A stretch of 6,777 nucleotides of DNA from an uncultured Prevotellaceae bacterium (GTDB lineage Bacteria > Bacteroidota > Bacteroidia > Bacteroidales > Bacteroidaceae). Below, one piece after another: positions 1-5,868 of the stretch. Both the position numbers and the translations under genes were made by a program. Location of the stretch: the NCBI GenBank assembly GCA_900313845.1, contig OMTC01000174.1, positions 1-6,777 on the forward strand, in the 5' to 3' direction. How positions within the stretch are numbered: the stretch's first letter is position 1; each line of letters opens with the position of its first letter. The notes beneath the pieces were generated by a model. That model did not search any database, was not told the origin of the DNA, and saw only the letters and a list, made by a program, of their open reading frames with translations.

Positions 1-217
1 GTTTGTCCCTCACTTCCAAGACATCCATATCGACCGTGTGGTTTGTCGTGGTGCCAAGGTGGGCATCAAGGCTTCGGGCATTGACGGTTTGGACTGCGTG
101 AAGGACATCTTCATTTCCAATTCCACTATCACCTATTGGAAAACTGACAAGGACATCAACTCTGCGACTGCCAAGCTCACGCTCCAGAACGTGAAGTTGG
201 TGAAAGAAAATAAATGA
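1..217 (+). CDS. C-terminal end of a GH28-type polygalacturonase (partial, cut by left edge)
   Basis: The frame starting at base 2 is open from the left edge to TGA at 215-217, giving the last 71 residues of a longer protein. The residues alternate in the way of a right-handed parallel beta-helix: FQDIHIDRVVCRGAKVGI, then a turn with GIDGLDCVKDIFISNSTI, then LTLQNVKLVKENK. Bacteroidetes GH28 pectin hydrolases commonly end with this kind of pattern (a 'V..GAK.AI...G.....I.NI.I.N' coil followed by a final 'LKNVKL' strand). The expected role is hydrolysis of galacturonan in pectin by a secreted or periplasmic enzyme. The catalytic Asp residues and the signal peptide would lie upstream of the window and cannot be checked. 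It could be another beta-helix enzyme. The stop codon lies inside the first unit of a 7-bp tandem repeat. Confidence 0.65.
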   Translation, partial: FVPHFQDIHIDRVVCRGAKVGIKASGIDGLDCVKDIFISNSTITYWKTDKDINSATAKLTLQNVKLVKENK

Positions 218-247
218 AGAATGAAGAATAAAGAATGAAGAATGAAA
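213..247 (+). repeat. Tandem heptad array, five units of AATGAAG type
   Basis: Five consecutive 7-bp units are visible: AATGAAG (213-219), AATGAAG (220-226), AATAAAG (227-233), AATGAAG (234-240) and AATGAAA (241-247). The first unit contains the TGA stop of the upstream gene, so the repeat starts exactly where coding ends. Units differ by at most one base. It is one of several heptad arrays in this window. Confidence 0.85.
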
Positions 248-308
248 ATTACATAAACTAAAATACATTTTTAATTATTAATTTTTCATTTTTAATTTCC
301 CACGGGGA
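248..308. other. A/T-rich spacer with an 11-bp direct repeat
   Basis: This is the rest of the spacer before the first exporter gene. The 11-mer CATTTTTAATT occurs at 266-276 and again at 287-297, 21 bp apart, or about two helical turns. AATGAAAATT at 241-250 and AATTTTTCATT at 280-290 are also imperfect inverted partners. I find no exact TAnnTTTG promoter box. The closest is TACATTTT at 264-271, which lacks the final G. The spacer could carry a weak promoter or a weak terminator, but neither is clear. Confidence 0.4.
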
Positions 309-2045
309 ATGCTGAAAACGTTATTAAATCAGGTTAAGCAGTTTAAGACAGCTTCTATTCTCACACCCATCTTCACTTCCTTGGAAGTAGTGATGGGTGT
401 GCTCATTCCTTACGTCACGTCGTGGATTATCGACCGTGGAATCATGGCAGGCGACGTACGTAAGGTGGTGTTCTATGGCGTCATCATGCTGATTATGGCG
501 TTTGTCTCGTTGGTGTTTGGCATTCTGTCGGGACGCTTTTCTGCTTTGGCATCCACAGGCTTTGCCTATAATCTGCGAAATGCCATGTTTCGCAATATCC
601 AGACTTTTTCCTTTGCCAATATCGACAAGTTCTCTTCGGCAGGACTTGTCACCCGCATGACGACCGATGTGTCGAATTTGCAAAGTGCTTTTCAACAGAT
701 TCTCCGCATTTCGGTTCGTGCACCGCTCAACTTGATATTCAGTGTTTTCATGTGTGTCTTTATCAACACGAAGATGAGTCTTATCTTCGTGGTGGCACTT
801 GTAATTCTTAGCACAGCCCTCTATCTCATCATCAGTAAGACCGTGAAACTCTTTGCACAGGTGTTTGAGCGCTACGACGACCTCAACAATTCCGTGCAGG
901 AAAATGTGCAGGCTATCCGTGTGGTGAAGGCTTTTGTGCGTGAGGATTTCGAGAACACCAAATTCAAGAAGGCAGCAGAGAACCTCTACCATCTCTTTGT
1001 TCGTACCGAGAGTCTCCAAGCCATCAACAATCCTGTGATGACGACCGTCATTTACGGCTGTATCATCGCCCTTTCTTGGTTTGGTGCCCACTTCATCGTG
1101 GTTGGCGATTTGACCACTGGTCAGCTCACTTCCCTTTTCACTTACGTGATGACCATCATGAGTTCGCTGATGATGCTGTCCATGATTTTCGTCATGCTCA
1201 CCATGAGTGCGGCAAGTGGACGGCGTGTGGCAGAAGTGATTGACGAAAAGGCGACTATCTTCACGCCTGAGAATGCAGTCACCGAGGTAGCCGACGGAAG
1301 CATCGACTTCAAGGCGTGCTGCTTCTCCTACGGCAATGGGGAGTACGCCATTAGGGATATTACCCTGCATATCAATTCCGGCGAGACCATCGGAATCATT
1401 GGTGGAACGGGTTGTGGAAAGAGTACTTTGGGAATGCTTGTCAGCCGTCTCTACGATGCTTCGAAGGGATCGGTCCTCGTAGGCGGCGTGGATGTGAAAT
1501 GCTACGACATGGATGTGCTGCGTAACGAAGTGGCGATGGTTCTACAAAAGAATGTGCTTTTCTCGGGAACGATTCTCGACAACCTGCGCTGGGGAAAGAC
1601 CGATGCCACGTTGGAGGAATGCATGCGTGCCTGTCAGTTAGCACAGGCAGATGAGTTCATCGAACAAATGCCTGACAAATACAACACGATGATTGAGCAG
1701 AACGGCAACAACGTGTCGGGAGGTCAGAAGCAGCGCCTTTGCATTGCGCGTGCCCTGCTGAAGACACCAAAGATTCTTGTGCTTGACGACTCCACCAGTG
1801 CGTGCGACACCGCCACCGATGCAAAGATTCGTCGTGCTTTCCGTGAGGAGATACCAAACACCACGAAACTCATCATCGCTCAGCGCATTCAGAGTGTGCA
1901 GGATGCCGACCGCATTATCGTGATGGAGAGTGGTCGGGTGAATGGGTTCGACACCCACGAGAACCTGCTCAAGACCAACAAACTATATCAGGAAATCTAC
2001 CGCATCCAGATGGAGGGCGAAGCCGACTTCGATGCTCCTGAATAG
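309..2045 (+). CDS. Heterodimeric ABC exporter, subunit with degenerate ATPase motifs
   Basis: This 578-residue half-transporter has an N-terminal membrane domain fused to a C-terminal nucleotide-binding domain. About six membrane helices are visible, near residues 16-38, 52-75, 131-152, 154-176, 243-262 and 275-298. NBD motifs: A-loop Tyr341, Walker A GGTGCGKST (365-373), Q-loop Gln413, signature VSGGQ (469-473), Walker B ILVLDD (489-494). The catalytic Glu position is Asp494 and the H-loop His is Gln525 (IIAQR). Both changes are typical of the non-catalytic site in heterodimeric exporters (TM287, LmrC and BmrC), so the protein is specialised rather than broken. Its intact signature would complete the active site of the partner encoded 134 bp downstream. 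The likely role is ATP-driven export of drugs, lipids or another amphipathic compound across the inner membrane; the substrate cannot be read from sequence. The ATG at 309 suits the short N-terminus (MLKTLLNQVKQFK) usual before the first helix. Confidence 0.93.
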   Translation: MLKTLLNQVKQFKTASILTPIFTSLEVVMGVLIPYVTSWIIDRGIMAGDVRKVVFYGVIMLIMAFVSLVFGILSGRFSALASTGFAYNLRNAMFRNIQTFSFANIDKFSSAGLVTRMTTDVSNLQSAFQQILRISVRAPLNLIFSVFMCVFINTKMSLIFVVALVILSTALYLIISKTVKLFAQVFERYDDLNNSVQENVQAIRVVKAFVREDFENTKFKKAAENLYHLFVRTESLQAINNPVMTTVIYGCIIALSWFGAHFIVVGDLTTGQLTSLFTYVMTIMSSLMMLSMIFVMLTMSAASGRRVAEVIDEKATIFTPENAVTEVADGSIDFKACCFSYGNGEYAIRDITLHINSGETIGIIGGTGCGKSTLGMLVSRLYDASKGSVLVGGVDVKCYDMDVLRNEVAMVLQKNVLFSGTILDNLRWGKTDATLEECMRACQLAQADEFIEQMPDKYNTMIEQNGNNVSGGQKQRLCIARALLKTPKILVLDDSTSACDTATDAKIRRAFREEIPNTTKLIIAQRIQSVQDADRIIVMESGRVNGFDTHENLLKTNKLYQEIYRIQMEGEADFDAPE

Positions 2046-2051
2046 TTTTTC

Positions 2052-2119
2052 AGTCAACAAATTTCCACAAATTATCTCAAATATATTATTTGTGTTCCAT
2101 TTGTGTTCATTTGTTGACT
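2052..2119. repeat. Long imperfect inverted repeat with phased CAAAT/ATTTG boxes
   Basis: The left arm (2052-2072) and right arm (2099-2119) are 21 bp each and pair at 18 of 21 positions. The outermost 11 bp are perfect (AGTCAACAAAT against ATTTGTTGACT), followed by three mismatches and 7 more perfect pairs (CACAAAT against ATTTGTG). The 26-bp centre holds a further inverted pair, CAAATA (2078-2083) and TATTTG (2087-2092). The arms therefore carry six boxes: CAAAT ending at 2062, 2072 and 2082, and ATTTG starting at 2088, 2099 and 2109, each 10-11 bp from the next within its arm. The repeat starts 6 bp after the stop of the first exporter gene. It resembles palindromic intergenic repeats of Bacteroidetes as I remember them. 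It could be a miniature mobile element, an mRNA hairpin between the two cistrons, or a protein-binding array. Confidence 0.8.
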
Positions 2120-2120
2120 C

Positions 2121-2182
2121 ATTTTTCACTTTTCAATTTTCTCTTTTCTCTCCTCCCCTCGGGGAGGTCGGGAGGGGGGGTG
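2121..2182 (+). repeat. Composite element copy 1: heptad tract plus G/C-rich hairpin
   Basis: Degenerate 7-bp units run ATTTTTC (2121-2127), ACTTTTC (2128-2134), AATTTTC (2135-2141) and TCTTTTC (2142-2148). Next come CCTCCCC (2152-2158) and GGGGAGG (2161-2167), which form a perfect 7-bp inverted pair with almost no loop, then GGGAGG (2170-2175) and a run of seven G ending in GTGA. The same order of parts (ATTTTTC ACTTTTC..., then CTCCCCTC, then a G-rich tract ending GGGGGTGA) occurs on the minus strand before the S41 peptidase gene. Both copies face the downstream gene. Confidence 0.8.
2161..2182 (+). promoter_or_regulatory. G-rich ribosome-binding region and GTG start of the second exporter gene
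   Basis: GTG at 2180-2182 is in frame with the transporter and gives the N-terminus MKRIFGYVTRNYK, a usual beginning for this type of half-transporter. GGGAGG at 2170-2175 sits 4 nt upstream and looks like a Shine-Dalgarno sequence, which is uncommon in Bacteroidetes. An in-frame ATG at 2090 would add 30 residues (MCSICVHLL...) translated entirely from repeat sequence, so I reject it. The G-runs at 2162-2164, 2170-2172, 2174-2176 and 2178-2180 fit the four-tract G-quadruplex pattern with loops of 5, 1 and 1 nt. Confidence 0.6.
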
Positions 2183-4069
2183 AAACGCATCTTCGGCTAT
2201 GTCACTCGCAACTACAAGCTCTCGCTGGGAGTTGTGATGCTGTGTATCATCATCAACTCCGTCACGACCCTTGTCTCCACGCTCTTCACGCGCACCCTCA
2301 TTGACGACTATATCGTCCCACTCACCCAAAGCGAGAATCCCGATTTCGCACCGCTTGCCCGCACACTCTTCACTCTTGCTGCCGTCCTCATAGTCGGCAT
2401 CATCTGCTCCTATGTCAACAACCGCCTGATGATCAATGTGGGGCAGGGCACCTTGCTGCGTCTTCGCACCGACCTCTTCGAGCACATGGAGCAGTTGCCG
2501 ATTGGCTATTTCGACTCCCATGCGCATGGCGACATCATGTCGGTCTATACCAACGATGTCGATACGCTTCGCCAACTCATTGGGCAAAGCATACCAAGTG
2601 TCTTTTCGTCCCTCATCACCATCAGCATCACCTTCGTCAGCATGTGTGTGCTGAGTTGGCCTCTCACCCTCCTTGTTGTTCTCATGACCAGCGTGATGGT
2701 CTTTGTCACCCGTGTGCTCGGAAATCGTTCCGCACGTCATTTCAAGGCACGTCAGCAGAATCTCGGAGCCATGAACGGCTATATAGAAGAGTTGCTCACA
2801 GGACAGAAAGTGGTGAAGACCTTCTGCCACGAGGAGGAAGCCATCGCGCGTTTCGAAACATACAACGAGGCAGTGCGCGACAGTTCCAACAACGCCAATC
2901 GTGAAGCCAACATCGTGATGCCTGTCAATGGCAACCTCTCCAACCTCATCTATGTGCTTTGTGCCATCCTCGGAGCCACCATCGCGCTGAAGTCGCCCCT
3001 GGGTGCCACGCTCACCATCGGTACCTTGGTTTCTTTCCTCACACTCATCAAGAATTTTACTCAACCCGTTTCCCATCTCAGTCAACAAATCAACAATGTG
3101 GTTCAGGCATTGGCAGGTGCAGGACGAGTGTTCGACCTCATGGATGCCACGCCCGAGAAGGACGACGAGGCATGCATACGTTTGGTGAATGCGAAGAGGA
3201 ACGACGATGGAACCCTTTCGGAGTCGAAGGAGCGCACAGGCATTTGGGCATGGAAGGTGCCAAAGGCTGAATTCACCCACATACAAGGAAAGACCGACGA
3301 GTCCGACCATCAACATGCGGACTTCGGACTCATTCAGCAGCGGGGAGAAGTGGATTTCACGCAGGTGGATTTCTCATACGTTCCAGAGAAACAAGTGCTT
3401 TTCGATATAGAGCTCGACACTGATGCAGGACAGAAGATAGCCCTCGTGGGAGGAACGGGAGCAGGAAAGACTACCATCACCAACCTCATCAATCGTTTCT
3501 ACGACATTCAGGACGGACGTATCCTCTACGACCACATCGACATTCGCAAGATTCACCGCGAGGACTTGCGCCGTTCCCTCGGCATGGTGCTTCAGGAAAC
3601 CCATCTCTTCACGGGTACCGTGATGGAGAATATCCGTTACGGACGACTCGATGCCACCGATGAGGAATGCCGTGCAGCTGCCGAACTGGTGAATGCCGAC
3701 GACTTCATCCTACGTCTTTCGGAGGGTTACGACACCATGCTCACTGCCGACGGAGGCAACCTCAGTCAGGGAGAGCGTCAGTTGCTTGCCATTGCCCGTG
3801 CCGCCGTTGCCAATCCTCCAGCGCTCATCCTCGACGAAGCCACGTCGAGCATCGACACGCGCACGGAGCGATTAGTGCAAGAGGGAATGGACCACATCAT
3901 GGAAGGGCGTTCCACCTTTGTCATTGCCCATCGTCTCTCCACCGTCCGTAATTCTGACATCATCTGTGTGATGGACCACGGACGCATCATCGAGCAGGGC
4001 AATCACGACGAACTCCTTGCCAAGCAAGGCAAATACTACCAGCTCTACACTGGCAAGCAGATAGACTAA
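2180..4069 (+). CDS. Heterodimeric ABC exporter, subunit with the catalytic ATPase motifs
   Basis: From the GTG start this is a 629-residue half-transporter, a membrane domain (about 1-315) followed by an NBD (about 390-629). Motifs: Walker A GGTGAGKTT (424-432), Q-loop Gln472, Walker B LILDE with catalytic Glu553, D-loop SSID (556-559) and H-loop His584 (VIAHR) are all canonical. The signature is LSQGE (528-532) instead of LSGGQ. It is thus the reciprocal of the upstream subunit: its Walker motifs pair with the upstream VSGGQ to make the active site, and its weak signature faces the upstream Asp/Gln site. A segment at about 325-392, containing ERTGIWAWK (351-359), lengthens the linker between the two domains; I recall a similar insert in related Firmicutes and Bacteroidetes exporters. 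The two genes almost certainly form one operon and one exporter. Substrate unknown. The gene ends 7 bp from the convergent peptidase gene. Confidence 0.92.
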   Translation: MKRIFGYVTRNYKLSLGVVMLCIIINSVTTLVSTLFTRTLIDDYIVPLTQSENPDFAPLARTLFTLAAVLIVGIICSYVNNRLMINVGQGTLLRLRTDLFEHMEQLPIGYFDSHAHGDIMSVYTNDVDTLRQLIGQSIPSVFSSLITISITFVSMCVLSWPLTLLVVLMTSVMVFVTRVLGNRSARHFKARQQNLGAMNGYIEELLTGQKVVKTFCHEEEAIARFETYNEAVRDSSNNANREANIVMPVNGNLSNLIYVLCAILGATIALKSPLGATLTIGTLVSFLTLIKNFTQPVSHLSQQINNVVQALAGAGRVFDLMDATPEKDDEACIRLVNAKRNDDGTLSESKERTGIWAWKVPKAEFTHIQGKTDESDHQHADFGLIQQRGEVDFTQVDFSYVPEKQVLFDIELDTDAGQKIALVGGTGAGKTTITNLINRFYDIQDGRILYDHIDIRKIHREDLRRSLGMVLQETHLFTGTVMENIRYGRLDATDEECRAAAELVNADDFILRLSEGYDTMLTADGGNLSQGERQLLAIARAAVANPPALILDEATSSIDTRTERLVQEGMDHIMEGRSTFVIAHRLSTVRNSDIICVMDHGRIIEQGNHDELLAKQGKYYQLYTGKQID

Positions 4070-4076
4070 ATAGGCA

Positions 4077-5825
4077 TTAGAAATTCTTCAGCACCCAGCT
4101 CCAGCAAGGGTCGAAGTCCTTGCAGACTTCTTCCCACGAAGGGATGATGATTTCGTCGGGTTGCAGTTGAATGTCATTGTAGTCCATGTAGTTGGGACGG
4201 AGAAAGAGTTTGTGACTGATAGTTCCTGTGGTTTGTGTGTTGGGCAGGCTCCAAGGGAGGATGTCGCCGTAGGACGTGGCATTGTAGGAACTGGGTCCTC
4301 CGATGACGATGCCGATATGGTTGTCGTATGCCATCGTGATGAGCATGCCAGCACTGCTGTAGGTGTCCTCGTCCTGGATAAAAATGATATCCCCAACGAA
4401 AAGAGAATCGACGGAGTGATTAATGAGGTTCGGCAGGAACCTCCCTCTTGATGACTTACTTTCTCTCCAACCCAGTTCATCCTCGAGACTTTTACCCGTG
4501 GCAGCGTTGTAGAGCGTGTTTGGATTGAGTTCTCCCGAGTTTTGTGTCCTGATGCTGCGTTCCACCTTTCGGGATGCCTCCTGATAGTATTTCTCATAAA
4601 ACGCAGAGCAACGGATGTAGGTCCTGTTCGTTGTTAGCAATGAGTTAGGTCTGAGATAGGATAGGAGCTGGAGACAGAGTTCGCTGTTGCCACCTGAGTT
4701 GTGGCGCACATCCACTACGAGGGTCTTGATTTTTTTCTCTTTTGCTTCCCGAAAGAAATCGCGTAGGAACTCATGGAAGTTGGGAACAAGCGATAGGGCG
4801 GAATCCTGTTGCTGCGTCAGCTGAATGCCTTGGTCCTGATAGGTCTTGCGCAGCGTGTATTGGTCTGTGCATTGATTGAACTGCAAATAGGCAATGCTTC
4901 TGTTCTCGTAGAACTGCTTGGAGAACGGTACATTTTGCTTGCTCCTCACTTGCATCAAACTTCTGTTTTGCTTGGGCTTATATACCTCCCACGCTTGGAA
5001 AGGAGCAGGAACCGCGCTCACTTGTATCGTTGTGCTGTCGGCGAAGGTGACAAGCAGCGTGTTGTCGGGACGTTTGAAAGGTTTGTTGTTCCAATAGAAA
5101 GGTATGGCAAGATAGTTTTTCAGTACTTGCCTCTGATACCCCACTTCATTTTCGTAGCTGAAATCATTCTTGAAGGAATCCACCACCTTTTGTATCTTCA
5201 CGCCGTTGATGGTCTTGATTTTCTTTCCCAAACCATTTTTATAGGGCTTTGCCGTTCCTTGCAGGTAGTAGTCCTTCCCATCGAAATAGGTGGAAAGTGG
5301 AAAGATGGATGTGACGTTATTATGTATATTGACGGCGGTGTGCCCGTCGCTCAATTTCGAAAGGATGCTTTCGAGATAAATTTGAAAACTGAGATCGTTG
5401 GTGCAACGAGAGAGATGCTTGTACCCTTTATTGCTTATGGCAGACAATTTGAAGGGTTCTCGCACAACATCGGTAAAGGCAGGGTGGGTGGTTTCGAGCA
5501 GTTTGACCATCAGGAGGAAATCCTTCTGGTACTTGTTGCCCTTTTGATATTCTTCCGATGCTTCCACGCCGGCATGGGTATAGACCATTGGCGTGAGCTG
5601 TGCACGCAGAGTTACTGAACTCAGAAGGAAGAGAGCGAGTAAGAGAAAGGCCTCACCCCCAACCCCTCTCCAAAGGGCGAGGGGAGTAGAGTGAAAAGTG
5701 AGAAGTGAAAAGTGAAAAATGCCATTCGGATGGCAAGCCTTCAACCTTTGACCTTCGACCTTTGTCTTTTGACCTTCGACTTGCAACTTGAAACGGCGCT
5801 TGCGCCCTGAAACTTGAAACTTCAT
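4077..5825 (-). CDS. Secreted S41-family serine peptidase (C-terminal-processing / tricorn-like)
   Basis: The ORF encodes 582 residues from ATG at 5823-5825. Peptidase features: SDGHT (159-163) with the His typical of tricorn-like S41 enzymes; a PDZ-like region around 185-270 (GLGKKIKTINGVKI); the core strand VVDVRHNSGGN (370-380); and the nucleophile region DTYSSAG (487-493), in which Ser490 or Ser491 would be catalytic. GGPSSYNATSYGDI (509-522) lies where relatives have a 'GEPTGG..NHYGD' loop. A signal peptide core AFLLLALFLLSSVTLRAQ lies at 59-76, with likely cleavage near Ala75, so the enzyme should act in the periplasm or outside the cell. The substrate is unknown. The first ~58 residues are translated from heptad repeats and hairpins (5653-5820) and are unlikely to be native protein. 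No ATG lies closer to the signal peptide; TTG codons in the repeats are the only conventional in-frame alternatives. The true start is therefore unsettled. It is probably co-transcribed with the HAD gene 43 bp upstream. Confidence 0.88.
   Translation of the reverse strand: MKFQVSGRKRRFKLQVEGQKTKVEGQRLKACHPNGIFHFSLLTFHSTPLALWRGVGGEAFLLLALFLLSSVTLRAQLTPMVYTHAGVEASEEYQKGNKYQKDFLLMVKLLETTHPAFTDVVREPFKLSAISNKGYKHLSRCTNDLSFQIYLESILSKLSDGHTAVNIHNNVTSIFPLSTYFDGKDYYLQGTAKPYKNGLGKKIKTINGVKIQKVVDSFKNDFSYENEVGYQRQVLKNYLAIPFYWNNKPFKRPDNTLLVTFADSTTIQVSAVPAPFQAWEVYKPKQNRSLMQVRSKQNVPFSKQFYENRSIAYLQFNQCTDQYTLRKTYQDQGIQLTQQQDSALSLVPNFHEFLRDFFREAKEKKIKTLVVDVRHNSGGNSELCLQLLSYLRPNSLLTTNRTYIRCSAFYEKYYQEASRKVERSIRTQNSGELNPNTLYNAATGKSLEDELGWRESKSSRGRFLPNLINHSVDSLFVGDIIFIQDEDTYSSAGMLITMAYDNHIGIVIGGPSSYNATSYGDILPWSLPNTQTTGTISHKLFLRPNYMDYNDIQLQPDEIIIPSWEEVCKDFDPCWSWVLKNF
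5653..5719 (-). repeat. Composite element copy 2: heptad tract plus G/C-rich hairpin
   Basis: Read on the plus strand, four heptads GTGAAAA, GTGAGAA, GTGAAAA, GTGAAAA occupy 5691-5718. Beside them CCCCTC (5663-5668) and GAGGGG (5679-5684) form a perfect 6-bp inverted repeat with a 10-nt loop. Read on the minus strand, the direction of the peptidase gene, the order is ATTTTTC ACTTTTC ACTTCTC ACTTTTC, then CTCCCCTCG, then a G-rich stretch ending GGGGGTGA. This matches copy 1 before the second exporter gene part for part. Its terminal GTG is out of frame with the signal peptide and soon meets a stop, so it cannot start the peptidase. Confidence 0.8.
5720..5735. repeat. Small perfect hairpin TGCCAT-TCGG-ATGGCA
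   Basis: Six-base arms at 5720-5725 and 5730-5735 are perfectly complementary around a 4-base loop. The hairpin separates the two heptad arrays in the peptidase leader. It is read through as codons if translation starts at the ATG at 5823-5825. Confidence 0.7.
5740..5820. repeat. Heptad arrays of TTTGACC and TTGAAAC type around a GGCGC palindrome
   Basis: On the plus strand six degenerate units run from 5740 to 5781: TTCAACC, TTTGACC, TTCGACC, TTTGTCT, TTTGACC, TTCGACT. They are followed by TTGCAAC and TTGAAAC (5781-5794, sharing one base with the preceding unit), the palindrome GGCGCTTGCGCC (5795-5806), and CTGAAAC and TTGAAAC (5807-5820). The array ends 2 bp before the start codon of the S41 ORF (ATG, read CAT on the plus strand at 5823-5825), so the first part of that ORF is repeat. 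I recall similar GTTTCAA and GGTCAAA runs from Bacteroides and Prevotella spacers. Confidence 0.75.
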
Positions 5826-5868
5826 ACGAACGTGTTGGTTTTGATTTAGGTAAAATAATTATTTGAAA

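Noticed and set aside
213..247. Heptad array as a CRISPR array
   Set aside because: Units are only 7 bp and contiguous, without spacers or cas genes nearby.
264..271. TACATTTT as a -7 promoter box for the exporter operon
   Set aside because: It lacks the final G of TAnnTTTG and has no -33 TTTG; similar near-matches are expected in such A/T-rich sequence.
324..1370. Long minus-strand open frame opposite the first exporter gene
   Set aside because: Its translation is rich in His and Cys with no domain-like pattern, and it lies wholly antisense to a gene with all ABC motifs. It is a by-product of codon use.
1770..1900. First exporter subunit as a decayed pseudogene because of Asp494 and Gln525
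   Set aside because: The frame is full length and the changes are exactly those of the degenerate site in heterodimeric exporters, matched by LSQGE in the partner.
2090..2179. ATG at 2090 as start of the second exporter subunit
   Set aside because: The extra 30 residues are translated from the inverted repeat, heptads and G/C hairpin, and precede a normal N-terminus at GTG 2180.
2126..3316. 396-codon minus-strand open frame opposite the second exporter gene
   Set aside because: It is wholly antisense to an unmistakable transporter, has low-complexity acidic and His-rich composition, and no recognisable fold.
4809..5618. 269-codon plus-strand open frame opposite the peptidase gene
   Set aside because: It is antisense to the S41 core, with no family motifs and no start signals; the minus-strand frame has SDGHT, VVDVRHNSGGN and TYSSAG.
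5826..5868. Separate promoter for the peptidase gene in the gap after the HAD gene
   Set aside because: The minus strand has no TAnnTTTG match. The only structure is a 12-bp A/T palindrome at 5853-5864, which is weak evidence for anything.
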